Source of the DNA: Dactylorhiza incarnata
Lineage: Eukaryota; Streptophyta; Magnoliopsida; Asparagales; Orchidaceae
Direction of reading: 5' to 3'
NCBI GenBank assembly: GCA_033032865.1
Contig: JAWHQI010000276.1
Location: forward strand, 2,480,001 to 2,544,000
Length of the DNA: 64,000 bases
This document shows positions 35,094 to 47,068 of this stretch, in pieces. The notes below the pieces were generated by a model. It did not search any database and had not been told where the DNA came from. It saw only the letters and a list, made by a program, of their open reading frames with translations. The translations under genes and the position numbers were made by a program. Every line of letters begins with the position of its first letter. Position 1 is the stretch's first letter.

Positions 35094-36321
35094 CTGAAAT
35101 AACTTGGGTGGAATTCTGAGCTTCTTCCCTAGTCATCACGTTCAACTTGTCGTTTCCTCTATCCTGATGTTGCGGCGGCGGTAAGGCCTGAAGCGGCACC
35201 GGCTGTAGAGTAGGCTGAAAATGCGGGCATTTAGTCTTAACGTGCCCCTTCTGTCCGCACTGAAAACACACTTTATCTTTAGACCAGCAATGAGCAACAT
35301 CGTGCCCCTTTCGCTTACAGAAGGTACATGTCAAATCTCCTCTGGGAGCGCTCTGTATTGCCGACACTTGCTGCTGTTTCTTAGCTCCCAACCTTTTGAA
35401 GCATTTCTCAAACGGATGGCCAGGGCGACCACAGAAACTACAAACTTCACCACTCCTCTTCTTTGGGGCAGGGTCAGATACCTTGGGGCTTTCCCCCTCT
35501 TCGGCCTTTCTCTTATCCTTCCTCATCAATGCACCTATATTCTTGGCGTTGTCGATAGCCTCGACTTTCAACGCTGCTTCTACTACTTCAGCATAACTTT
35601 CAGATCTGTATGCGCTAGCCAATTGCTGAACGTCGCTACGAAGTCCTCCGAGAAATTGCTTCACTCTCCCTGCCTCAGAAGCCACTAAATTTGGAGCAAA
35701 TCTGCTTAGCTTACTGAATTCGATCTCATACTAACTAACCGTGAGTTGCCTTTGCTTTAGGTGCAGAAAATTTTCCATCAGACGGTCTTGCTCGACCGAC
35801 GGCAGGAACTTCTTCATCACCATCGCCTTAAATGACTCCCACGAACATCCGTCTACAAGATTTTCTCTTTCTCTGATCCACCAGCTCTTAGCAAGTCCCT
35901 TCAGCTGGTAAGCGGCGACCATCACCTTTTGGTCAGCAGAGATTCCCGAGTACGAAAACATCTCCTCAATGACAACGAACCAGTCATCCAACGCCATGAA
36001 ATCAACCCTTCCGTCAAACGTAGAGGGTCCTAATCTTTGGAAATGCGATATGAAGTTCATCTCAGGTGGCAGCAGAACTGGAGGCACCAAAGGAGCGGGA
36101 GGAACAGGCACAGTCTGACCCACTGCAGGGTCCTGCACCACAGGCTGCTGCGCTGCGGCTGCAGTCATCAACGTCTCAATCTGCGATTGCATCGCAACTA
36201 ACTGCCTTGACAGAGCCTCATTACTCAGTCGCAGACTCTCCATCATGGCTTCACTCTGCGCACCCGAAGACTCACCCTCCGATTGGGGAGTCGACCTCGT
36301 CGCAACACGTCTCTTCGACAT
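35094..36321 (-). pseudogene. Gag of element D
   Basis: The start is taken at the ATG of MSKRRVATRS (36321). An N-terminal Gln/Ala/Pro-rich region is followed by the retrotransposon capsid block (FDGRVDFMALDDWFVVIEEMF, LKGLAKSWW, WESFKAMVMKKFLP). Three CCHC knuckles follow: CSFCGRPGHPFEKC, CTFCKRKGHDVAHC and CFQCGQKGHVKTKC. One TAG at 35731-35733 (VS*YEIEF) interrupts it; otherwise it is open to the natural stop at the intron. Gag forms the particle that packages the element RNA. Confidence 0.92.
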
Positions 36322-36992
36322 CACTATAAACACGAACAAAAGGCTCATCAAAACCCTAACTTGGAACTAGAACTACTCAACTGAGCTCTAACCAAACAGG
36401 AAAAACACTTGCTCTAGCTACTACCTTGCTCTGGGATTTTATACAAATGATGTTATGCTTTAACTTAGGATGATATACTGTCATCCTTTGACTCTTGTGC
36501 AAGACACATGGATGTATGAATGTTTAAACCTTCTTTTCAAATCATGTGTGTATGAATGTCATCATGTAAATCTTTAGCTTGGCACGTGTGCTTTATGCGA
36601 TGTTATGATATGTATGTTGTGCTATGCATTCTAAGAAAAGCCTTAATGCATGTTATGAGCGGCGTACACATGAAATATTATGCATCCCATACTACATAAT
36701 ATCGCATGTAACGAAAAAGAAAACGTGCTAATGGGCATCCATGTGATGATGGTTATGCATCCCATACTACATAACCGTCACATGTTGCCACCTATGATGG
36801 ATCCATATACAAACACATATTATGCATCCCATACTACAAAATATGCCCCGTATACTTCTTATCATGCTATGAGTGTAGTGTTTATGCTTCAGCCAAGACG
36901 TACTGATGACACATCGGTGTGTGTATGCAATGAAACCAAATAACTAAACTATATCAGAATTAGTCGCTCGACCAACTTGTCGAACAAACCTA
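36322..36992 (-). other. Untranslated leader of element D
   Basis: This region lies between the primer site and gag and is non-coding. It holds three copies of ATGCATCCCATACTACA at about 36680, 36755 and 36820, spaced 65-75 bp apart, among other ATGC-rich short repeats. It may contain packaging or dimerisation signals, which I cannot identify. Confidence 0.7.
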
Positions 36993-37004
36993 GCTCTGAT
37001 ACCA
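36993..37004 (-). other. Primer-binding site of D (initiator tRNA-Met)
   Basis: TGGTATCAGAGC on minus lies 2 bp from the LTR. It is the standard plant chromovirus site complementary to the 3' end of initiator tRNA-Met. Confidence 0.95.
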
Positions 37005-37006
37005 AC

Positions 37007-39558
37007 TGTCACAACCCGCATTTTCTCCGTATTAAATAATACGTCAGAGTAAGAGAAAATACGCGTCATGATGCCACGTCATGCAGGGGACAACTGCAGA
37101 CGCTCAGGCGGCTCTAACTTCAAACTTTTCTTTAGAAAGTCATGAACTTTATGTTTTAAAACATAACTTAAGTTTAAGGTTTTCAATTACCGTGTCCCTC
37201 GGTTTAATGAATCAACTAGTCCATAAATAAGAAAGTATAGGTTTACGCAGCGGAAAATACATAATTTACTTTAATTTAACTTACATGAGCACGATGAACT
37301 AACCAGCATTCTAATGATATGCAACTTCTATATTAGGTATAAGTAAAAAGAATTTCTTTTACGGGCTTCAAAAATAGAGTGATGATGGTTTTAAAAGGGA
37401 TGTCATGTAGGAGATATTATGCAGTTTTGTATATAAAATAACTACTATGCATCCTAACATAAAACCTTCCCAGGGAGCAATTGCATAAAAAGCAAACAAC
37501 GGTAGTAGCATAAAAACAGCAAGATAAGTCTAACATAAAATATCTCAGGCTATGAGCGTCAACAACCTGACACGAACCCATAACTCTAACAAGTCTCAAA
37601 AGAAACCAGCAATCTACCTCTCAAGACAAAAGCAAGAAAACAACAACTGCAAGACTGGAGAAACAGAACTCGGTCAGCTCCACCTGCTACTGGTCCGAAC
37701 CTGAGGCATTCAAAAGAAAAGAATGCCTCAGCACAAGGCATAAAAATCAGAGAGTAAGGGAAACTCAACCAAAGGAGGTTTTCCAACCCACCAGGAACAG
37801 CTGTAAACGTCAGCACATCAAATAAATATCCACAAGTAAGGGAAAATCTGGCATGAAGTGCGGTCAAAGTTGTGCTACAACAATATCCTAAGAAGGAAAA
37901 ATGTCGAATTGCCCAAGGAGTGAATCACTATCCCAGCCAAAAACAGTACTGAGGCGGAGGCATTCTTTCCAACCAACCATCAGACTAAAACCCCCGAGGA
38001 ACAAAAACACTGCGGCGGTGGTTTACAGTCCACCAACCAACAGTCTACCCGTCCACGGAAAAACAACCCGGTACTAGTGGTGGCCATTTCGACCATCCAC
38101 CGTCCAAAACAACCAACTGGGAAATAGGGACTCACCAAACCCTGACCAAGACAGACACCACCGGAAAAACCCGGAAACAATTCCGTGAGGAAACCCAATC
38201 TTATCGACGAATTCGTCGAAATACTATCGACGAATCGCAAAGACACTTAGCGAAGATACAATCTAAGGCACAAGACGACGTTGGCGGAAGCCTAAACCTA
38301 TCGGAGAATTCGACAAACTTAACTATAACGAAATCGACGAATCTACCTTAAGGGTATCTTGATGATTTTGACAAATTACGCGACTAGCCGGTCGGATACA
38401 CGATTCTTTAGCCGAAAATAATCTCTACATATAGTATATTCTGTCTAAATTAGATGGAAGCAATAACGGTGAATAAATAAAAGGAACAATAACGTGGCAA
38501 GGGGGAAGAGTCCACCACTTGCCTCCAATTTTTCGAAGAAGACGGCCTCCGACTCGCCCCTCGTCGCAGATCGACCGCTAGAAAACCTCGAGGAACAATT
38601 TCTGAAACTTTTGGGGAGAAAAAGAAGAATAGGGCTACCGACTCCAACCTCAAAAATCTACGAAACTCGAAATACTTACCGCACACGCGAAGAGCTCGGC
38701 GAGAGCTTTCTAAATCTATGCTCTGGCGAAGATTTCGAGCTCCGGCGCTCCGGCGGCGGCGATCTGAAGGTTCACGGAAGACGTCTCTCGCAGACTCGCT
38801 AAAAGACCGGGGAAGAAGAAGGAAAAGGGTCTTTACGGAAGGAGGCTGCTATATATATATAGATAAAATAAAATTGATAATAATAAAAATAATCGTAATA
38901 TTTATTATAGATTATTAACGGGAGGAATGGATTTCACGTGGAGTAAAATTTTGGATTCCCGAGATTGAGATTTTGGATTTCCCGTGAGTAGGTTTAGATT
39001 TCCCGAGAGCCAAATTTTGGATCTCCCGTGAGTAGGTTTAGATTTCCCGAGAGCCAAATTTTGGATCTCCCGTGAGCTTTTATCTTCATATATATATTAA
39101 CATCATTAATAAATATAATACTAATTTAATAATGTTCCATTATTATCAAAAATTTAAACGAATGCCGAGGATGACGAAAATCGCCCCAAAGGTGAACGGC
39201 GACGCTACGAATCCAACGGCGAAGTTGAAATCAAAATCCGACGTACCGTTCTCGAGATATAAATTTCTGAAGTTTACGGCGATTGATAAATATACAAACT
39301 TTGAAAATTCACCGAGGCTTCAAATTTGCTCGGAACGCCACGAAACTTTAACAAGTTATTTCTAAAATTAAATAATCTAATTTCCTAACGTAAAATTTTC
39401 TAATTCCGGGTAGTCTCAAAATTTGGTCGACGCGACCCAACGGATACAAAAACGCACAGTGACGGCGCTCTGCTAACTCCGCGCTAATGTAACGCCCTAC
39501 GTCATAATAACGTCATCAATATAAATAGATTAATAGCTGAAAATTCAGGGGCGTTACA
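37007..39558 (-). mobile_element. 5' LTR of chromovirus D
   Basis: The LTR of 2552 bp runs from TGTCACAACCCGC to GGGGCGTTACA on plus, the partner of 25454-28006. It includes the 44-bp direct repeat (38950-39077), the palindrome CGACGAATTCGTCG (38205-38218) and a TATA box at 38849-38862. No gene is present. Confidence 0.95.
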
Positions 39559-39896
39559 CCCCCCCAGCGCCACCACCGGCGCTGGGGGCAGGGCTTCTAC
39601 GACCGAGCCTCCTTCCCGAGCCTTGCAAGGCTCGGGGCGGCGGCTGGCGGCGCTCCGGCGACGGGGAGGGGGTTGGCCTGTACTGGGAGGTAGGAAGGAG
39701 GAGGGGGGAGGTTCTACCTGTGGTGGGGCTCGAGAAGTGGAGGGGCGGTGGCCGGCCATGAGGGAGGTGGCGGCTTGGTTGGGTAGGGTTCCGGCGAGGA
39801 GGTGGCTGAGCTGCTGGCAGGGGAGAAGGAAGAGGAGTTCGGGGGGGGGGGGGGGGGGGGGGGGGGTTGAGCTTCAGGGAGGGGCCGAGCCCCTCC

Positions 39897-39905
39897 TTAT
39901 ATAGG
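39897..39905 (-). promoter_or_regulatory. TATA box of C 3' LTR
   Basis: CCTATATAAGG on minus lies in the GC-rich half of the LTR. The matching position in the 5' LTR (53694-53713) is a 20-base C run. Confidence 0.6.
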
Positions 39906-40284
39906 GAAGGGGGAGACCTCCCCCCCTCTCCTTCTTTCCCCACGTGGGGATAAGGGAGAGTGAGTGGGGGGGGGGGGAAGATATTTTCTCCCCCTCCCCT
40001 CCCTTCTCTCTCTCCTGCCCACTTTGCCCCAATAGGGGCTGCCTATTCATGGGCAGCCCCCTCCTTTGGGGGAGGGGCTTCTCTCTCCTCCCCCCCTTTT
40101 CTTTTCATTTCCCAATAAATTTCAAGCCGGGGGGGGGGGGGGGGGGGGGGAGTTTGACTGAGGTCAACCTAGGACGGGGTCCTCCATGGTCCCGGGGTCT
40201 ATTATGATTTTGCCGGGGCTGATGCCGGGTTCGTGCTCTTTATATTTCGTGCGTTGCACTGAGGTGGTCTGCATAGCCCTAAAA

Positions 40285-41035
40285 TGGCATACTCTCCATA
40301 CGACCTTGAATCGAGGCGCAATGAATTCTGTTGCGCTCGTATTTATCATACGAGTCTAACGGAACTGACAGAAGTTAATTCGGGGTTCGTACGATCACTA
40401 TTCATAATAATGAGGTTGTGGCGCGCTACGACACCCGAAATGGTCATTTTCTTCAAACGACCTCGGATCGAATTGCAACGAATTCCGTTGCGCTCGTATT
40501 GTTCATACGAGTTTAACGGAACAGACAGAAGTCAACTCGGGGTTCGTACGGTCACTATTCATAATAATGAGGTAGTGGCGCGCTACGACACCCGAAATGG
40601 TCGTTTTCTCCAAACGACCTTGGATTGAAGTGCAACGAATTCTGTTGCGCTCGTATTGTTCATACGAGCTTAACGGAACTGACTGAAGTCAATTCGGGGT
40701 TCGTACGGTCACTATTCATAATAATGAGGTAGTGGCGCGCTACGACACCCGAAATGGTCGTTTTCTCCAAACGACCTCGGATTGAAGTGCAACGAATTCC
40801 GTTGCGCTCGTATTGTTCATACGAGTTTAACGGAACTGACAGAAGTCAATTCGGGGTTAGTTCGGTCACTATTCATAATAATGAGGTTGTGGCGCGCTAC
40901 GACACCCGAAATGGTCGTTTTCTCCAAACGACCTCGGATTGAAGTGCAACAAATTCCGTTGCGCTCATATTGTTCATACGAGTTTAACGGGACTGACAGA
41001 AGTCAATTCGGGGTTCATTTGGTCACTGTACCCCA
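40285..41035. repeat. 157-bp tandem repeat, 4 full units (C 3' LTR)
   Basis: Each unit contains CTCGTATTGTTCATACGAG, a 7-bp-arm hairpin, then CACTATTCATAATAATGAGG and GTGGCGCGCTACGACAC. Four units plus a diverged end unit are present. On minus the array is near the start of the LTR, an enhancer-like position. Confidence 0.92.
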
Positions 41036-41233
41036 ATGACTTAGTTGCGGCGCGCAACACCACTTAAAATGGTAGTTTTCTATTGCTCGGGCCCACTTTT
41101 ATTGGGCTCACTAGGGCCTAGTGGCCCAATAAAAGTCGGGATGTTACAATCCAATAAAAATAAAGAGATTTTCGTCCCCGAAAATTGGCTAAAGTAGGGG
41201 GTTTAAAGGATATACCTGGGGAAAGAGTGCCGG

Positions 41234-44019
41234 CTATTTTTCTCGAACGAGCGTCTCTGGTTCCCAAGTAAACTCTTCGCGTCCACAGTTTGACCACAAG
41301 ATCTTGACCATCGTGATGGTTTTGTTTCGCAGTTCTTTGATCTTGGAGTCCACTATCTTCACTGGTTCAAGTTGGACGGATCGGTCGGATTGTACTGATG
41401 TTGGTGGTGTGGGTAGATGCTGCTCCGGTTGGCGTAGAACACGTCTTAGCGAGGAGACATGTAATACGTCGTGAAGGTTTCCCAGTTCAGCTGGCAGAGC
41501 TAACCTATAAGCGACGGGGCCAATCCTTTCAGTGACTTGATATGGGCCTATATAGCGTGGATCTAGTTTTTTCTGCTTCTTTATTCGAGATACCCCGTGC
41601 ATTGGTTTAATTTTTAAGAATACCATGTCTCCCACGTTGAATTCTACCATCCGATGACGCGCTTCATAATATTTGGCTTGACGACTCTGTGCCTCCAGCA
41701 TACGTTCTTGAATCAACCTTATAGCTGTCGTGGTATCATCGATATAGGTGACTCCTAAAGCTTCGGGGTCCTCGTCCTGTGCCCATGATAGTGGTGTTCG
41801 ACAACGTCTTCCGTAAAGGGCTTCGTAAGGTGTCATTTTGATGCTCGCCTGGAAGCTGTTATTGTACGAGAACTCCACTAAGGGCAGTAACTGCTCCCAA
41901 GGCTCATTGTGTTCCACTATGCATAATCGGAGGAGGTCTTCCATCGTCCGGTTCGTCCTTTCTGTTTGCCCGTCGGTCTGGGGATGGAAGGCGGTGCTAA
42001 AAGCTAATCTGGTTCCCAGATAAGCTTGCACTCGCCTCCATTCTTTTGACGTGAAGCGTCCATCGCGGTCAGACACAATTGACTTGGGTACCCCGTGAAA
42101 TCAGACCACTTGCTCTATAAATAGCCGGGCTAATATGTCGACACCGTCGCCTTGTCTGTTCGGGATAAAACGAGCCACTTTGGTGAGGCGATCTACTACG
42201 ACCCATATTGAGTCGTTCCCTGCACGAGATCGGGGTAAGCCATGGACGAAGTCTATGGAGATATCCTCGAATTTCCATTATGGTATCGGCAGGGGTTGTA
42301 ACAAACCTCCTTGGCTACGACACTCTGCCTTGACCATTTGACAGGTCTGGCAGTGGGCTACATAATCGGTGACGTCCTTCTTCATTCCTGGCCAGTATAA
42401 TGTCCTTCGCAGGTCCGTATACATTTTTACTACCCCGGGTGTATTGAATACCTCGTTTGGTGTGCTTCACGGAGTATCTCCTCCCGGATTCCCTCTGCAG
42501 TGGGAATGAATATGCGGTGTCTGTACTGCAGGATGCCATCATACAAGTTGTAGTCTTCTTGTGCACAGTGTTGCAAGGCCTGAATGATCGGGGCTGCTTC
42601 AACGTCGATCTTCTGGGCCTCTCGTATTCTGTCCCTGATGTCACACTGTATCTCCATCCAGTAAAGCTGGGCCTGATATTCCATCGGGTTCCTGCGGGAA
42701 ATGAGGATGATATCCAAGTCTGCCAAGGACTTGATTAACTCACTTGGTATCATCTCTAGCCAATTGCCGGCCATCGGAGGTTGCCGACTTAAGACATCTG
42801 CAACCTTATTGGCTTTGTCGGGGTGATATTGGAGAGCGAAGTCGTAATCGCATAGGAATTCCAGCCACCGGCGTTGTCGGAGATTTAGCTCTTTCTGGGT
42901 GAAGATGTATTTGGGGCTTTTATGATCAGAGAAGATCTCGCATCGCACTCCGTAGAGATAGTGCCTCCAAACTTTTAATGCAAACACTACCGCACCCAGT
43001 TCCAGGTCATGGGTTGTGTAGTTTAGTTCGTGGGGCTTTAGCTGACGTGAGGCGTAGGCGATTACTTTGCCGTGTTGCATCAACACGGATCCCAATCCCT
43101 TGAGTGTGGCATCGGCATAGATCTGGAAGCCCTCCGTACCTGAGGGGAGTGTCAGAATCGGGGCTGATATCAGTCGGCTCTTTAGCTCTATGAACGCTGC
43201 TTCGCATTCAGGAGACCACTAGAACGTCACGTCCTTTTTTGTCAGGGCGGTAAGTGGTAGCGCAATCTTAGAGAATCCTTCCACAAACTTTCGGTAGTAG
43301 CCGGCGAGGCCAAGGAAACTCCTGATGTCCGCTGCTGACTTAAGTGGCGGCCAGTCTCGTACTGCTAGTACTTTAGCTTGGTCCACCGCTACCCCGTTCT
43401 TGTTAAATGTGTCCAAGGAAGCCGACTTCTTCCATCCAGAACTCACATTTGCTGAACTTTGCGAAGAGCGAGTGCTCCCTTAGCTTGAGTAGTACCATTT
43501 GGAGATGCCTGGAGTGATCAGCTTTGCTCTTTGAGTAGATGAGTATGTCATCTATAAAGACTATCACGAAGTGATCTAGGAAGGGTTTAAACACCGTATT
43601 CATTAAAGCCATGAAGGCGGATGGAGCATTGGTCAATCTGAACGGCAATACCATGAATTCGTACAGTCCATAGCGGGAGCTGAAAGCGGTCTTGGGGATG
43701 TCTTCTTCTCGTACTCTGAGTTGATAGTAGCCAGATCTTAAATCCATCTTAGAAAAGACGGACGCGCCTTGTAATTGGTCGAACAATTCATCTATTCGGG
43801 GCAGGGGATAAGTATTCCGGACAGTGAGCTTATTCAGTTCCCTGTAGTCCACACAGAGACGCAGGGATCCATCTTTCTTTTTAACGAATAGCACTGGGGC
43901 TCCCCAGGGCGAGGTACTTGGGCGAACGAAACCGATGTCAACTAGATCTTGTAGTTGAATCTTGAGCTCGGCCAGTTCTCTCGGGGCCATTCGGTATGGA
44001 GCTTGGGACACGGGTCGGC
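41234..44019 (-). pseudogene. Chromovirus pol (RT to integrase), element C
   Basis: On minus it starts inside PR-RT linker [20 protein letters not shown] at the edge of element A. RT has [26 protein letters not shown] and [14 protein letters not shown]; then RNase H ([35 protein letters not shown]); integrase with CQTCQMVKAECRSQGG, IDFVHGLPRSRAGNDSIWVVVDRLTK, SIVSDRDGRF and HPQTDGQTERTNR; then the tail MVKILWSNCGREEFTWEPE. Several frameshifts and stops occur (for example near 43430, 43217, 42640 and 42080), and the last motif REKYPALF has a stop at Tyr. It belongs to the same Tekay-like group as D but a different family. Protease and gag are absent. Confidence 0.93.
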
Positions 44020-44259
44020 TGATGAGTCCAGTTTATATAGTGATTTCCGGACTCATCTGGGCTAGTTTTCATGCACTTGCACTTCACTTTAGGCCTATAT
44101 TCAATTCTATTTGATCACGTTGCCAATTTCATTGCTTAGTGCACATTTATGCCCCATCTTGGTGTGATTTCATGTATTTCTGTGATCTAGTATATTTTCA
44201 GGCAGATCCAAGGGTTGTGCGACACTCGGGATGGGTTCTGGGGGATTTTCGGTCGAAAA

Positions 44260-44510
44260 AGCCACTGGTCGTGCGTTTTCCTTCGCGCACGACCAGGCGC
44301 ACGACCACTGGTCGTGCGTTAATTCCCTTCCCAGATCGAGCGTCGGCGCACGATCGTTGGCCTCCTTCGCACACGACCACTGGTCGTGCGCCACTGACCA
44401 TGCGCTATTTTGCAGTCCGGGACTATGCTACAGGTTCTTCGCGCACGATCAGAGGCATTCCTTCGCGCACGACCATTGGTCGTGCGCCTGATCGTACGCG
44501 GTGTTTATTT
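44260..44510. repeat. GCACGACCA/TGGTCGTGC palindrome module (A 5' LTR)
   Basis: At least three near-perfect 19-21-bp palindromes of the type GCACGACCACTGGTCGTGC, plus single arms, lie within 250 bp upstream of TATA. The module is repeated in the 3' LTR at 49061-49310. Confidence 0.9.
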
Positions 44511-44520
44511 CCTGCTCCGC

Positions 44521-44530
44521 CTATAAATAG
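44521..44530 (+). promoter_or_regulatory. TATA box of A 5' LTR
   Basis: CTATAAATAG lies directly after the palindrome module; the same site recurs at 49321-49330 in the 3' LTR. Confidence 0.65.
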
Positions 44531-45613
44531 GCAAGCACGATTTTAGGTCGGCATCGCTTCCAGTTCGCCGTTTTCCGCCTATTTCAGGGAGTTCCGACCC
44601 CTCCAGCTCCGCCCACCTTAAGGAGGAGCTCCGGGCAAGCTTTCAACGCCAAATCTTCGCCGGAGCTTCCTCTCGGCCATCTCCTTCATCCAAGAGCTTC
44701 AAGAAGCGAGTCAACCTAGCTCTCACATTCAAGATCGGAGCAGCTTGTGATCATTCCACCGGTTCGTGACACGAAGAAGACGGGTCCATTGGAGAGTAGT
44801 GACAGCTCTCTCTACCCCGGACGCAGTTGAGGACCGAGCTTGGACGCGGATTGACAACCCGACGATTCCTTACGTGAATCCTCAACAAGACTTCGGAGTC
44901 GGTCGATTTCGCACACTCACCTCCTCTTGTAGTTGATAGTTTAGTTAGATTTCTTATATGTTTGATGAAGTGTACTTTTATTGGTTAACATTAGTATGAA
45001 ATCATGTCTATGTGATTGAGTAATCTTGTTATATGTTCATTTGAGGTGTGCCTTGTGGTGTGGATTGTTAGTTGTGTTGTGCCGCCCTAACAATTGTTAG
45101 TGGTGTGCTTTGCGAAGAGGTGCTTGCGACCCTCATTCCGCCGTTCTCTCCACTCCATCCGCTAGCCTACTCTTCCATCTGCCTAGCGAAGCGTGGCATA
45201 GCGGCCCGTGTAATCCATTCGCCCAACGAAGCAGTACGCTCAAGGCCTGCACAGTTCGATTCCGCTTGCCTACTCATCCATCCGCCCTTGCGACGCAGCG
45301 CGCTCAAGGCCTGCCTAGTCTCCATCCCGCCAAGCGAAGCATTGCTATAGCGGCATTGCATAGGAGTAGTTGATAGCTTTTATTTTATTTCCACAATCCA
45401 AAACCCCCCGTTTCCGCATCCATCCGACATAAAGGACTTCGATCTCAAGTCCTTCCTCGATTGTAAACTCCACCTTACTGTGTTCCTTCCGAGATCGATA
45501 CTTGGGGATTCACTCCCACATTTTATATTACTTGAACGATCGGTACACTGCCGTTTTGTGCCGCAGTCGAGCTACCGCCTATAGCGGTGTGCGAGATTTG
45601 TGCATCAAGTTTT

Positions 45614-45631
45614 TGGCGCCGTTGCCGGGGA
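45614..45631 (+). other. Primer-binding site of A (tRNA-Asp)
   Basis: TGGCGCCGTTGCCGGGGA is the exact complement of the 18-nt 3' end of plant tRNA-Asp including CCA. It is the site typical of Athila/Tat-type gypsy elements. Confidence 0.95.
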
Positions 45632-45823
45632 ACACAGACATGTGAGTTTTCTGGAGAGGGAGAATCTGAGAGAGAAGCCCTTCCATTTGTAAATTGCGTT
45701 GTTTATTTTTATTTCAGCTCTTTTTATTCTATTTTCCTGTTTTTAATTAGGTTGTTTAGTAAATTACTGTTAGGTGTAATAGTTTGCATAATATTGTCTT
45801 TATTTTGAATCTTGCTATCTCCA

Positions 45824-47068
45824 TGGGCATCATTTAACATTCGTTGCCGTTTTTGTGGAGATATCTCTCATGCTAGTGATAGATGTCCAACAGGAGATAA
45901 TGACCCTAGCACTCCTGCCCCATCATATGGAGCACCGACTTCGTCTGGTACTCCATATGCTGCGCGGAGGTCTAATGGCTATTCTGCTGCGCCTTTACCA
46001 TCATACTTCTTTTCGGCTTCAGCACCCGCTGTGCCAAAGAAGCCTGTAAGGCAGTGCTTGTTTTGTTAGAGCATGGATCATGCCTTGAAGGACTGTGCTG
46101 ATTATCTTCGCCAATTGGACGAGGATGACGAGCCGGATATCCAGATTGTCCCGAGTCCTACTTCCGGCAGCACACCTTCAACATCCGGTTATGTGTCTGT
46201 GTCACCTTCATCTTGTGAAGGGTATGATGTGGACACAGCCACCAGATGTGTGGCTGATCTGGGCACTGACATGACTGAGCCCATCTCCCCTGTACATCCA
46301 TCACCTAGCGTAGATTTGATTCTTTGTGAGGAATCAGTGCTTGACTTTTATTCAAGCACTGCTCCTTCCCCTGTTGTGCATTCTACTACGCTCGTCTTCG
46401 ACGACATTGTTGATGATGTATCGCAAGATGAAGCTGGCGATCTATGTAGTGTGCCTACTCCTATGGAGGAGGACAACCTTCTAGGTGAAGAGGAGCTTTC
46501 CTCAGCACCGGTGGAGGAAGTCCAAATCCTAGGCATGGCCCTTGTTGATCCCGCCGAGCCTTGTAGCATTGATGACAATGCAAACATTATTTTACTTTCC
46601 CAACCTATTGGGAGTGAGTCCGCGACCACTCCTCCGCTTGATTGTTATTTATGTTCTTCTTCTCGTTTATTTCTTGACCCCCTTTCTTCTATATCTGAGC
46701 CTGTGCATGTTGAGTTTTCGCAGGTACTTCAGGAGGATTTGGAGCATTCTGCTTAAGTCAATGATGAGTGTATCCTCTCATGTGAGGAGGTTGACCCCCC
46801 CTCCATAGAGGAAGCCTCATTCATTGCCTTTTCCTCCTGCTGTCGCCTTGAAGACGATACCTTGCTAGGCAAGGATTTATTTTGTGGTGAGATGAGAGAG
46901 GACCAGGCCTCCTCCTCTTCTTATTTCCTATTTCCTCTACCTGTGCTGCGCAGGTATTATTATACAGGTAGAGGGGTAGCTGTTTTATCGCCGTATCGGT
47001 GTCGGCCACCGAAACGGATAATGGAACAGTTACCTGTGCACTTTTTATTCCATAGGCCTATAAGCTAG
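45824..47068 (+). pseudogene. Two-zinc-knuckle acidic protein, element A
   Basis: The frame begins at WASFNIRCRFCGDISHASDRC; the ATG conserved in B has lost two bases (ATGTGG to ATGG), so the start is out of frame. Knuckle 1 is CRFCGDISHASDRC and knuckle 2 is CLFC*SMDHALKDC, with a TAG at 46067-46069 inside it. Then come DEDDEPDIQIVP, CEESVLDFYSS, APVEEVQILGMA, a TAA at 46754, and a C-terminal half with LLGKDLF, SSSSYFLFPLPV and a Tyr-rich RYYYTGRG block. The acidic middle and Tyr-rich end are conserved with B and F. The product has no capsid, protease or RT domain that I recognise. Confidence 0.8.

Larger units (their letters stand above)
39559..41148 (-). mobile_element. 3' LTR of chromovirus C, part 2
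   Basis: This continues part 1 after element D and ends GGGATGTTACA, so on minus it begins TGTAACATCCC next to pol. It contains G runs (about 39841-39866 and 40130-40151), a TATA box on minus at 39897-39905 and a 157-bp tandem repeat. It matches 53375-55128. Confidence 0.92.
44020..45607 (+). mobile_element. 5' LTR of non-autonomous element A
   Basis: The LTR of 1588 bp runs from TGATGAGTCC to GTGCATCA. It differs from the 3' LTR at about 29 positions by eye (about 1.8 percent). It has a palindrome module (44260-44510), a TATA box CTATAAATAG (44521-44530), and a 3' zone of approximately 60-bp repeats (45135-45365). It inserted into the C pol. Confidence 0.95.

Noticed and set aside
40285..41035. 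Centromeric satellite (157-bp period)
   Set aside because: The period is near that of plant satellites, but only 4-5 units occur and both arrays are at the same place within one element's LTRs.
41838..42023. Small plus-strand frames opposite pol genes (also in 28746-31047 and 14620-17095)
   Set aside because: They are antisense shadows of conserved RT and integrase codons.
45614..45631. Possible tRNA-Asp gene fragment
   Set aside because: Only the 18-nt complement of the tRNA 3' end is present, exactly after an LTR; it is a primer-binding site.
45812..47068. Endogenous pararetrovirus or plant virus movement protein
   Set aside because: No viral RT, coat or movement motif is present; LTRs, primer site and polypurine tract show an LTR retrotransposon.
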